Shown in pieces: positions 25,661-33,305 of a stretch of DNA of 64,000 nt. The stretch is from positions 1-64,000 of the forward strand of contig JADMJV010000116.1 of assembly GCA_018780265.1 (NCBI GenBank). The letters are read 5' to 3'. The translations under genes were made by a program, and so were the position numbers. The notes under the pieces were generated by a model. It was not told the origin of the DNA and did not search any database. It saw only the letters and a program-made list of their open reading frames with translations. Each line of letters begins with the position of its first letter. The stretch's first letter is position 1. The DNA is from a bacterium (GTDB lineage: Bacteria > Vulcanimicrobiota > Xenobia > Xenobiales > JADMJV01).

Positions 25661-27310
25661 TCAGAGAGCAGCGGCGGCGCCCTTGACCATGATGGCGTCG
25701 ATGGCTGCAATAGCCTGTTCGAGCCGGGGGAAGCGCTGGGCCGGGTCGGAGTGGGCCAGGCGATAGAAGATCGGGGTTAACGGTCCCAGCCTTTGCAAAT
25801 AGGGGGCAAAGGCGCAATTGGACTCGGGTAGACCCAGCATGCGCATGTGCACGGGTAAGGAGGGTTCTGGGTAGCGCCCCCCGTGAATGACTTCGTAGAT
25901 CAAGCGACCCAGCACCGCCTGGTCGGAGGCAGGAGTGGGTTCGGGCTGGTGCAAGACTTCAGGGGCGGCCTTAAAATGAGTGATACAGCCTTCGGCTTCG
26001 CGTAGAACCCGGTGTGCTTCTTGGTAGCCGGCCGGAGAAAAATTGCTGATGGAACAAGCCTGGCCCGGTGGGCTGTCGATATCTCGCAACGAAAAACAGC
26101 CGCTGCAGCGGCCCTGTTGATGATATGTGGACACTTGCTGAAAAACGGGGCGTAAAATTTTCCAGGCCTGTCGAAAATCCACCCCCTGTGATGGCAGGCG
26201 CGCTTTGAGTGACATGGAGTAGCCAGCATAGAGCAAGAAATGATGACCAAAGGTGGTTGACATCAAACTGGCTCTTTCGGCCCGCAGTTCTCCGCTGAGC
26301 AGGCCCTGCCAGTCTTCACTCTGGGGCAGACAGAGCACCATATCCCCGTTTTTGGGCCGAACTTCGGCCTCTGCCTCGTACAGGCGCACCAGCGAGCTGG
26401 GGACGGAGCGGTGGCGCAGCAAGCGATAGCCCTTTAAGGTGAGACCCAGAAAGGGGTCGCCCTGGTCTAGTTGGTCGGCCCACAGCCAGTGGTAGGTGCA
26501 ATAGGCTTGCAAGTTTTCCTTGCGAGCCCCGGGTTCGTGCAGCAGGCGGACCGCCTGGAGCAGTTGGTTCACCTGCACTACTCCGGATTGTACTCGGGCA
26601 AAGAGAAGGTCAAAGGGCCCCCTCTCCATGGTATAGGACGGCTTATGGGGAACTTCCATATGGTGGAGGGACCGCTCCCAATGCTGATAGGCAGCCATAT
26701 GTCGAGGCCAGTGTTCGGGTCCGGGGCAATTGAGGTAGCCCAGTTCGATGGCCTCCCAGGCGCAGAAGAAGGCAAACGCTTCAGGCAGCTTGAGGCGTTT
26801 GGAACGTATCAACACAAAGAACTGCTGCAAACAGCGCTCCCGGTGCATTTCAAGTTGTTGTAGTCGCTCATCAAGCAACCAGCGCGTTGTGGTTCCGCGG
26901 GCGTCAGCCAGGCCTGGCTCGACACGCACGACCAGGTCGGTGACGCCCGACTCTTTCTCCAATACCGTTTGCACAGAGTGGGTCAGGGCCTGCAAGTTGA
27001 AAGGCTTCAGCAAGTAGTCGTCGGCCTGCAGGCGAGCCGCGCGCATGGGAGCATCGATATCGGCAAAACCGGTCATCAAGATGCAGCGAATATCCGGCTG
27101 AATCAGGCGGATCTGGGCCAGTCCTTCCACTCCATCCACATCTCCGTTGATGCGGATGTCGCTGACCAGCAATTCGTAGTGTCGACCTCGCGCCTTTTGG
27201 GCTGCCTCGGCGGCGCTATTGGCGCTGTCTACCAGGTAGCCTTGCATTTGCAGAACGCTGATAACCGCCTCTCGAAAGAGCGGATCATCTTCGACGACTA
27301 AAATGCTCAT
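25661..27310 (-). CDS. Receiver domain fused to a degenerate protein kinase (pseudokinase)
   Basis: The 549-residue protein begins with a CheY-like receiver (ILVVEDDP, phospho-acceptor Asp51 in VSDIRINGDVDG, MTGF, KPFN). After a long helical region, the C-terminal about 220 residues follow a Ser/Thr kinase pattern: LYAGYSMSLKARL (N-lobe end), TYHQQGRCSG where HRD should be, ISNFSPAGY where DFG should be, then FKAAPEVLHQ, LGRLIYEVIHGG and AHSDPAQRF (C-lobe). Catalytic residues are gone, so it is probably a pseudokinase. An ATG three bases upstream (27313) is equally possible. The start is followed by the MITE-like element further upstream. Confidence 0.7.
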   Translation of the reverse strand: MSILVVEDDPLFREAVISVLQMQGYLVDSANSAAEAAQKARGRHYELLVSDIRINGDVDGVEGLAQIRLIQPDIRCILMTGFADIDAPMRAARLQADDYLLKPFNLQALTHSVQTVLEKESGVTDLVVRVEPGLADARGTTTRWLLDERLQQLEMHRERCLQQFFVLIRSKRLKLPEAFAFFCAWEAIELGYLNCPGPEHWPRHMAAYQHWERSLHHMEVPHKPSYTMERGPFDLLFARVQSGVVQVNQLLQAVRLLHEPGARKENLQAYCTYHWLWADQLDQGDPFLGLTLKGYRLLRHRSVPSSLVRLYEAEAEVRPKNGDMVLCLPQSEDWQGLLSGELRAERASLMSTTFGHHFLLYAGYSMSLKARLPSQGVDFRQAWKILRPVFQQVSTYHQQGRCSGCFSLRDIDSPPGQACSISNFSPAGYQEAHRVLREAEGCITHFKAAPEVLHQPEPTPASDQAVLGRLIYEVIHGGRYPEPSLPVHMRMLGLPESNCAFAPYLQRLGPLTPIFYRLAHSDPAQRFPRLEQAIAAIDAIMVKGAAAAL

Positions 27311-27422
27311 CATCAGGACTCTGGCTCGACCCTCCATGGGTCTAGTTTCCGGTTGGCGGCTGGAACCCTGTAGCCATGTCTTTCAGAGATTTTTTCGCCC
27401 AGATTCGATCTTCCATGGACTT

Positions 27423-27586
27423 AGTGTGCCCCGACATAAGTCCGTTACGTTTTTGGGCGTCGAGGCGCCCGCCCGACAAGGAGTGGCGACGCGGTGTATC
27501 GGGCTATACATCAAGGAGTCGCGACGCAGTCGGGCGGGATGGATCGGCGTCCAAAAATGTTGAGGGAATTTGTGTCGGGGCACACT
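27423..27586. mobile_element. MITE-like element with 41-bp imperfect terminal inverted repeats
   Basis: The ends are inverted copies: the left starts AGTGTGCCCCGACA and the right ends TGTCGGGGCACACT, with similarity continuing imperfectly for about 41 bases (27423-27463 and 27546-27586). The 164-bp centre holds a second inverted pair (CCCGCCCGAC / GTCGGGCGGG) and a direct repeat (AAGGAGTGGCGACGC, AAGGAGTCGCGACGC). CTTAG occurs at both ends and may be, in part, a target duplication. It has no coding capacity and lies between two minus-strand genes. It may be a non-autonomous transposon or a structured RNA element. Confidence 0.65.
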
Positions 27587-27614
27587 TAGAGGATGGAATT
27601 TGGCCCGCTGACGG

Positions 27615-28595
27615 TTACCAGTTGCGCCGGGCCCCCAGGTAGCAGCGCGCGAAATAGTCATCGCGCAGATCGCCAAAAGTGATGTAACCCGCTCCCGATG
27701 AGGCGTGCACAAACTGGTTGTGGCCCACGTAGATGCCTACATGCGAAGCTCCCGGGCAGTAGGTCTCAAAGAATACCATGTCACCGGGCTGTTCCTGGCC
27801 TCGCGCTACCACCTGGCCCACCTCAAATTGAAGGTCGGCCGTGCGGGGGATGTACATTCCACGGTCGGTGAAGACCTTTTGCGTGAATCCCGAGCAGTCC
27901 ATGCCGCTGGGGTCTTCGCCGCCCCATACGTAGGGCACGCCCAGATAGCGGAAGGACTCCTTGAGCAGGCGGACGACTTTGTGGCCGCGCGGCGACAGAC
28001 TTACATGCTTGTCGGACTCGTCCTCTTTGGCTGCCACTTTGACTCTCTTGGGGGCGGCGGTGGGCACGGCCAGGGTGCGTCCGTCGGCGGTGATCATGAC
28101 GTTTTGATGGGAGGGAAGGGCCAGCGATTCGCCCACCTCTTCCACCACACTGCCGCGATGGGGTTTGACCACGGTGTCAAAAATCGTTTCAATTTCCTGG
28201 ACGCTCAAACCGCCGCCTGAGGACCGAGTAGACAAAGGTGCAGTCTTGCTTTCGCTGCGTTCCATCGCCGGGGGACAAGGGGCCACGGCGGCCTGGTTGC
28301 CGCTAATACGGCTGGAAGTTGGCGCTTCACGACCCGAGCGAGAGGCCAGTTGGCGTCTCGGGGCTTCCGATTTTGGGGGCACAAAGATGACCGTGCCTTC
28401 GTCGGGGAAAACGACATTCTCCAGACCGGGATTGAGTTGGCGCAGCACTTCTGGTTTGAGGCCACGACTGACGGCGATGGTTTCGACACTCTCGCCGGTG
28501 CGCACTCGGTAGAATTCATACTCCTGAGCCGGTGCTGCCGCGGCCATCAAGTGCACTCCAAATAGACCAATGATCAGAGCCAATCGTGTCTTCAT
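27615..28595 (-). CDS. LysM-NlpC/P60 peptidoglycan endopeptidase
   Basis: This 326-residue secreted hydrolase has a signal peptide (MKTRLALIIGLFGVHLMAAAAPAQ), a LysM domain (YRVRTGESVETIAVSRG to GTVIFVPP), a long low-complexity linker and a C-terminal NlpC/P60 domain. Its catalytic Cys is in GMDCSGFTQKVF and its His in SHVGIYVGHNQ. It would bind and cut peptidoglycan peptides. ATG 28595 is preceded by AAGGAGGTGCCC, an excellent ribosome site; the upstream extension has no signal. The MITE-like element lies just downstream. Confidence 0.92.
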   Translation of the reverse strand: MKTRLALIIGLFGVHLMAAAAPAQEYEFYRVRTGESVETIAVSRGLKPEVLRQLNPGLENVVFPDEGTVIFVPPKSEAPRRQLASRSGREAPTSSRISGNQAAVAPCPPAMERSESKTAPLSTRSSGGGLSVQEIETIFDTVVKPHRGSVVEEVGESLALPSHQNVMITADGRTLAVPTAAPKRVKVAAKEDESDKHVSLSPRGHKVVRLLKESFRYLGVPYVWGGEDPSGMDCSGFTQKVFTDRGMYIPRTADLQFEVGQVVARGQEQPGDMVFFETYCPGASHVGIYVGHNQFVHASSGAGYITFGDLRDDYFARCYLGARRNW

Positions 28596-28668
28596 GGGCA
28601 CCTCCTTGAATGAAATTCCCCGCGGCCACGGGCAATACCCGCATACCATACCCTCTCGAACAAAAAAT

Positions 28669-29250
28669 CTAACTTGGGGGCGCTGTCTTCATCAAGGTGA
28701 CCAGCGACTCGTTGGTGGACCGCAATAGATCGGGGATTTTGCGGGCGATTTCCGCGAAATGTTGGGCCAGGGCGTGAAATAACTCTGGTTGGTGATTGCT
28801 CAGGCGAAAGAGGGGCTGCAGCATCAGCCAACGACTGACTTTTTCCTCATTTTCGGGGTTGGCCTCCAGGTGTTTTTCCAGCTCCGACACCAGATAACTG
28901 GCCCGCGTGCGCGCTCCTCGGTTTTGCGCGGCCAGATTCTGAGCCTGCTGAGCGGCCTGCTTGGAAATGCCCTCCGGCAGGCACTGCATCAGCGCAAAGC
29001 CCAACAACTGATGGCGCAATTCTTGCATGAGCAGGGCCTGAGCTTCGGGCGCCTGGCCCTGGGATTGCAGTTTACCCTGCAGTTCGTAAGTCTCCAGCAG
29101 TGTCAGGTAGAGTTTCTTGTTCTCCATCATAAAAAGGGTGGGGTGATTTTGGCACTCTTCTTTGAGTGCCTGACGCAGTTGCGAGAGCGCCGTGTCAGAA
29201 GGGGACTTGGGGGGGCCCGGCTGGGGAATGGGTGACGAACCGAAAAACAT
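28669..29250 (-). CDS. Hypothetical helical protein
   Basis: The 193-residue protein is predicted almost wholly helical, with a proline-rich N-terminus (FFGSSPIPQPGPPKSPSD) and repeated Gln/Leu/Glu-rich helices (LYLTLLETYELQGKLQSQG, QAAQQAQNLAAQNRG). There is no signal peptide, membrane segment or family I recognise. The start is uncertain: ATG 29250 gives MFFGSSPIP; the frame stays open to 29322. It is divergent from the YqeY gene and lies upstream of the LysM hydrolase on the same strand. Confidence 0.55.
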   Translation of the reverse strand: MFFGSSPIPQPGPPKSPSDTALSQLRQALKEECQNHPTLFMMENKKLYLTLLETYELQGKLQSQGQAPEAQALLMQELRHQLLGFALMQCLPEGISKQAAQQAQNLAAQNRGARTRASYLVSELEKHLEANPENEEKVSRWLMLQPLFRLSNHQPELFHALAQHFAEIARKIPDLLRSTNESLVTLMKTAPPS

Positions 29251-29358
29251 GGGGGTCAGCTTCTCTTTTCCGGTCTCAGCTCCTGGCCGAAGCGCTGCGC
29301 CTCCCCCGCAGGATATTTTCAATAGGGGGGTGTAAACGGTGGGCTCTGGAGGTGTCTT

Positions 29359-29805
29359 ATGGGAATGTTAGAGCAGGTTCAGGCCGACTTGGTGGCCTCA
29401 ATGAAAGCGCAGGACAAGGTGCGCACGGGCTCGTTGCGCATGCTCAAGGCGGCCTTGAAGAACGCCCAGATTGAGTTGGGCACGCTGGATGATGCCAATG
29501 CCGTCCAGGTGATCATGAAGCTCTGCAAGCAGCGCAAAGAGTCCATCGAAGTGTTTGAAAAAAACAACCGCCAGGAACTGGCCGATCAGGAGAAGGCCGA
29601 ACTGACGGTTTTGGAGGAGTATCTTCCTAAGGGGCTGTCGGATGAGGAACTGGGCTTGATTGTCGACGAGGTCATCGCCCAGTTGGGCGCGACCGATCCA
29701 AAAAAAATGGGGCCGGTAGTGGGTGCTATTATGAAGAGGTTGGCCGGGAAGCCCGTCGACGGGAAAAAAGTAAACGAACTGGTTCGCTCTCGCCTGGGAG
29801 CTTAG
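29359..29805 (+). CDS. GatB/YqeY domain protein
   Basis: This 148-residue protein matches YqeY throughout: LEQVQADLVASMKAQDKVRTG, LRMLKAALKNAQIE, LTVLEEYLPKGLSDEEL, MGPVVGAIMKRLAGKPVDG and VNELVRSRL. The domain also forms the tRNA-binding tail of GatB, so YqeY is thought to interact with tRNA, though its role is unproven. ATG follows GGAGG by six bases. The full gatB lies 2 kb downstream. Confidence 0.93.
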   Translation: MGMLEQVQADLVASMKAQDKVRTGSLRMLKAALKNAQIELGTLDDANAVQVIMKLCKQRKESIEVFEKNNRQELADQEKAELTVLEEYLPKGLSDEELGLIVDEVIAQLGATDPKKMGPVVGAIMKRLAGKPVDGKKVNELVRSRLGA

Positions 29806-29913
29806 CTGGTAGTTGGTAGAGGCTGGATACCGACTCTTCCTGAGACAGTTGCCGAAGTAGAGTGGTGAAAGAACTGACCTTGGGCTTACGCGGCGGCTTT
29901 GCAAACGACATCT

Positions 29914-30525
29914 TCAGTTCCCCGCAGTGGGCTGTAGGTGGTTGATGGGGCGCAGTGACCGCGGGGGCAGTACTTTGCGGCGCCCGCTTCCCATGGGAGC
30001 GCGAATGGCCTCCAACTGGGATTTGTTGCGACGCACTTCTTCAAAGGCCTGCTGGGCCTGCTCCTGGGCCGTTTTCATGGCCTGGTAGTGTTGTACAATC
30101 ACCTGGCGAGCCTGGTGCTTGACGCGCTCCAACTCTTGCGAGCCGGACTGGTTGGCTTGCTGAAGCTGAAGCAGTTCGTCCTCTCGCTGGCGAAGCAGTG
30201 TGCGCAATTCTTGAAGTTCAAGGGTCTGACGTTGAGCCAATCCAGTCACCGACAGGCTCTGAGCCTCCCACTGTTGGCGGTCTGTTTCCAGCGATTCCAG
30301 ACGGCGTTTGGCCTCCTCAAATTCCTGCAGTTGTTGGTGAGCCAGGCTGAGTTGAATTTCCAGTTCGCGGTTGCGAAATTCGCTATCGGTGGCTTGAGCA
30401 CTGGACTGGCCAAAGTCGGCCTGGAGGGTGCGCAGTTGTCGTTGAAGGTTGATGTTCTCCAGGCGCAGACGCTTCATTGCGTTGAGTAGCCGAGAGTCGA
30501 GGGGTTGATTGATGTTTGTGCTCAT
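29914..30525 (-). CDS. Coiled-coil protein under a CRP-type promoter
   Basis: The 203-residue protein is a nearly continuous coiled coil (MKRLRLENINLQRQLRTLQA onward, rich in Gln, Leu and Glu) with a basic tail ending in RPINHLQPTAGN. No enzymatic domain is seen; it is probably a structural or scaffolding protein. ATG 30525 follows AGGAGG by eight bases. A promoter with TATAAT and a perfect TGTGA-N6-TCACA palindrome lies just upstream, so a CRP/FNR-like regulator probably controls it. The gene before it on this strand is also a coiled coil. Confidence 0.7.
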   Translation of the reverse strand: MSTNINQPLDSRLLNAMKRLRLENINLQRQLRTLQADFGQSSAQATDSEFRNRELEIQLSLAHQQLQEFEEAKRRLESLETDRQQWEAQSLSVTGLAQRQTLELQELRTLLRQREDELLQLQQANQSGSQELERVKHQARQVIVQHYQAMKTAQEQAQQAFEEVRRNKSQLEAIRAPMGSGRRKVLPPRSLRPINHLQPTAGN

Positions 30526-30560
30526 TGGGAGACCCTCCTAGGAACCTGCTGTCTGAGCTC

Positions 30561-30608
30561 ATTATAGTATTTAGCTACTAGTTGGACATGTGATCTGCAT
30601 CACATGTC
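30561..30608 (-). promoter_or_regulatory. Class II CRP/FNR-type promoter
   Basis: The minus strand holds a perfect 10-bp-arm palindrome, GACATGTGAT-GCAG-ATCACATGTC (30608-30585), containing TGTGA-N6-TCACA. It is followed by a consensus -10 TATAAT at 30566-30561 with no good -35. The predicted start near 30554 puts the palindrome centre (30596.5) at about -42, the class II activator position. The leader to the ATG at 30525 would be about 29 bases. The palindrome also overlaps the stop region of the upstream coiled-coil gene. Confidence 0.65.
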
Positions 30609-31730
30609 GGCAGCAAGTTTTTGTTCGGCCACCGCCGGAACATCCGTAACGGTATCCTCCGCGGGCCTCTCCAGTTCTTGAACCCTTTGCTGGGCCTCGC
30701 GCAGCAGCGCGTGGGCCCTGGGCAACTGGCTAAATAGTTGATCTTGGAGGCTAACCACCTGATGTTGCGAGTCCTCCAACGATACATGGGTCTCTTCCAG
30801 TTCCCATTCGAGCTCTTCCACTCGCTCACGCAGTTTGGAGACCTGCGCCTCCAAAACCTTACGGCCGGCCTCCGAATTGTTGAAGCTGGCTTCCCAAGCG
30901 CGGCATTGACTGGCAAGCATCAGACGTTGTTCCTGGAACTGCTTGAGCATGGTGTTGCGTTGCTGTAGCGCTTGCCCGGCTTCGCTCAGTTTGCTCTGGG
31001 CTTTGCGCAACTTGTCTAGATAGGCGGCGATCTGAGATCGCAGGCTGTCGATGATCTCTTCGCGCTCTTCCACCTCACCTTCCAGCCAGTTGAGCTGGTC
31101 TTCGTTGGTTTCCAGGGCAAATTCGTGATCGGCCAGATCGCCGTGGGCTTCTTGCAGTGCGGTTTTCAGATCTTTGATTTCGCGCTGAAACAGCTGGGCT
31201 TGCAGGTCGAAGCTCTGTTCCAGGCTGAGGCGATTTTGGGTTTCCTGCTCCCACAGTTGATGACGCCGCCTCAGCTCGTCGGAGAGCGTCTCCAGCTTTT
31301 CTTTCGAGGTCTGGTGTAGTTGCTTCAGTTGCGAATGCAGCTTGATAGCAATTTCGGAATTGTTGGGCTGCATCTTACCGGATAGGCGTTGAAAAAGTTC
31401 ATCCCGCTCAAGCTGCAAAGTTGTCAAGGTGGCCTGCAGTTCAGCCAGTTGCGTGTGGGTCAGTCGTTGCTGTTCCAGCAATTCCTGCTCAAGTTGCTGC
31501 TGCCGGGTAGAGGCCTGGGAGAGCAATCGAACCAATTCGAGGTTTCTCTCTTCGCCCGCCTGGCGGGCCACTTCGGCGGCTTGCAGCATGGCTTGAGTTT
31601 CGTCCAGGCGCTTCAGATCGGGCTGCTGCTGGAGTAATTGGAGCAACCGACGACGCTCAGCATGGGCGTTGTCCAGGTCCAGCTGGACACGTGCCAGCTT
31701 ACTCTTCAGGTCGTTTTCCTCTTGATTCAC
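30600..31730 (-). CDS. Long coiled-coil protein
   Basis: The 376-residue protein is almost entirely coiled coil from MNQEENDLKSKLARVQ to the end, with heptads rich in Leu, Gln and Glu. There is no signal peptide, membrane segment or globular domain. It may be a cytoskeletal or scaffold protein, possibly a partner of the coiled-coil protein at 29914, which lies directly downstream but has its own promoter. It is divergent from gatB with about 108 bp between the starts. Confidence 0.7.
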   Translation of the reverse strand: MNQEENDLKSKLARVQLDLDNAHAERRRLLQLLQQQPDLKRLDETQAMLQAAEVARQAGEERNLELVRLLSQASTRQQQLEQELLEQQRLTHTQLAELQATLTTLQLERDELFQRLSGKMQPNNSEIAIKLHSQLKQLHQTSKEKLETLSDELRRRHQLWEQETQNRLSLEQSFDLQAQLFQREIKDLKTALQEAHGDLADHEFALETNEDQLNWLEGEVEEREEIIDSLRSQIAAYLDKLRKAQSKLSEAGQALQQRNTMLKQFQEQRLMLASQCRAWEASFNNSEAGRKVLEAQVSKLRERVEELEWELEETHVSLEDSQHQVVSLQDQLFSQLPRAHALLREAQQRVQELERPAEDTVTDVPAVAEQKLAADM

Positions 31731-31838
31731 GGGGCCTCAGTCTGCGAGATGCGTGGGGTTGGATCCTGCCGCGCCCGGGGTGGCAGGGAACGAATAGGGG
31801 AGGGGGAAAGTTCGGCGAAACTTTGTGGGAGCGCGCCC

Positions 31839-33305
31839 GTGCAATACGAAACAGTCATCGGATTAGAGGTTCACGTCGAGTTGGCCACGCAGAGCAAGTT
31901 GTTCTGTGGCTGCCCCAATCGCTTCGGCGCTCCTCCCAACTCTTTGGTGTGTCCTATCTGTTTGGGCCTGCCGGGCAGTCTGCCCAAAATCAACCAGCGG
32001 GCTGTCGAACTTCATGTGCTGGCGGCTCTGGCCCTGGATTGCCAGGTGCCCGCTCTGTCGAAGTTTGACCGCAAGAACTACTTTTATCCCGACATGCCCA
32101 AGAACTTTCAAACTTCACAGTACGACCAGCCGCTGGCCGCTCACGGGGCGCTGGTTATTTCGGAGTTGGGTCAGCCTGAGCGGGTCATCAACATCACCCG
32201 CATCCATCTGGAGGAAGACACCGGCAAGTCGGTTCACTTTCGGCGTATCCAGGGGCAACTGGTGGCCGACCGACTGGCCTCTTCTGAGTTGAGTCTGGTG
32301 GACTACAACCGGGCCGGCGTACCCCTGATGGAAATTGTCTCCGAGCCGGAGATTCGCACCCCGGACGAGGCCAGTGCCTACTTGCAGCACCTTCGCGAGA
32401 TCTTGGTCTGGCTGGGCATCAGCGACTGCCGTATGGAGGAGGGCTCCATGCGCTGCGATGCCAACATCTCCATTCGGCCAGTGGGACAACTGGAACTGGG
32501 GACCAAGACCGAGATCAAGAATATGAATAGTTTTAAGTCAGTGCGCGACGCATTGGATTATGAGATTCACCGTCAGGTTCGGGTGGTCTCCGAGGGGGGA
32601 CGTATCACTCAGGAAACCCGAGGCTGGGACGAAGCGCGCAAAGTGACGATATCCATGCGCAGCAAAGAAGAGGCCCACGACTACCGGTATTTCCCCGAAC
32701 CCGATCTGCCGCCTCTGGAGATTTCCGAGCCGTGGTTGCAGGCCGTGCGCCAAAACCTGGTCGAGTTGCCGCGGGCTCGCTCGCAGCGCTACCTGCAGGG
32801 AGGCCTCAGCCCCTACGATGCTGGGTTGATGGTTCAGAGCCGGGCTCTCTCCGATTTCTTCGAACAGTGCCTGGCGCTGGGCAGTGAGGCCAAAGAGGTC
32901 AGCAACTGGCTGGCTAACGAGGTGGCTCGACTCAGCCAGGAAAAGGGCATCCCCTTGCTGGAAAGCCGTTTGACGGCCGCAGGCCTGAGCGGGCTGCTGG
33001 AGCAGGTGGGTCAATCCAAGGTCAATCGAGCGGGAGCCCGCCAGGTGTTGGAAAAGCTCTATTCCGAGGGAGGGCAGGCCGCCGACTGGATCGCTCAACT
33101 GGGATTGGCCCAGATGGGTGGCGGGGACGAGTTGGAGACCCTGGTGCGTCAGGCGGTGGAGGCCAATCCTGTGGCTGTGGCTGAGTTTCGCTCTGGCAAA
33201 GAGAAGGCTCTCAACCAGGTGGTGGGTCAGGTGATGAAGCTGACCAAAGGGCGGGCCAATGCCGCGGAGGTCATGCGGATTCTGAAGGAGGTTTTGGGTG
33301 ACTGA
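31839..33305 (+). CDS. gatB: Asp-tRNA(Asn)/Glu-tRNA(Gln) amidotransferase subunit B
   Basis: This 488-residue GatB kinase subunit phosphorylates mischarged Glu-tRNA(Gln) or Asp-tRNA(Asn) before amide transfer by GatA. Landmarks are YETVIGLEVHVEL, the zinc-type cysteines in LFCGCPNRFGAPPN and LVCPICLGLPG, RKNYFYPDMPKNFQ, DYNRAGVPLMEIV and the C-terminal YqeY-like domain. I start it at GTG 31839, seven bases after GGGAG, giving the family MQYETVIG start; the frame stays open upstream. It overlaps the MoeA-like gene by eight bases. Confidence 0.96.
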   Translation: MQYETVIGLEVHVELATQSKLFCGCPNRFGAPPNSLVCPICLGLPGSLPKINQRAVELHVLAALALDCQVPALSKFDRKNYFYPDMPKNFQTSQYDQPLAAHGALVISELGQPERVINITRIHLEEDTGKSVHFRRIQGQLVADRLASSELSLVDYNRAGVPLMEIVSEPEIRTPDEASAYLQHLREILVWLGISDCRMEEGSMRCDANISIRPVGQLELGTKTEIKNMNSFKSVRDALDYEIHRQVRVVSEGGRITQETRGWDEARKVTISMRSKEEAHDYRYFPEPDLPPLEISEPWLQAVRQNLVELPRARSQRYLQGGLSPYDAGLMVQSRALSDFFEQCLALGSEAKEVSNWLANEVARLSQEKGIPLLESRLTAAGLSGLLEQVGQSKVNRAGARQVLEKLYSEGGQAADWIAQLGLAQMGGGDELETLVRQAVEANPVAVAEFRSGKEKALNQVVGQVMKLTKGRANAAEVMRILKEVLGD

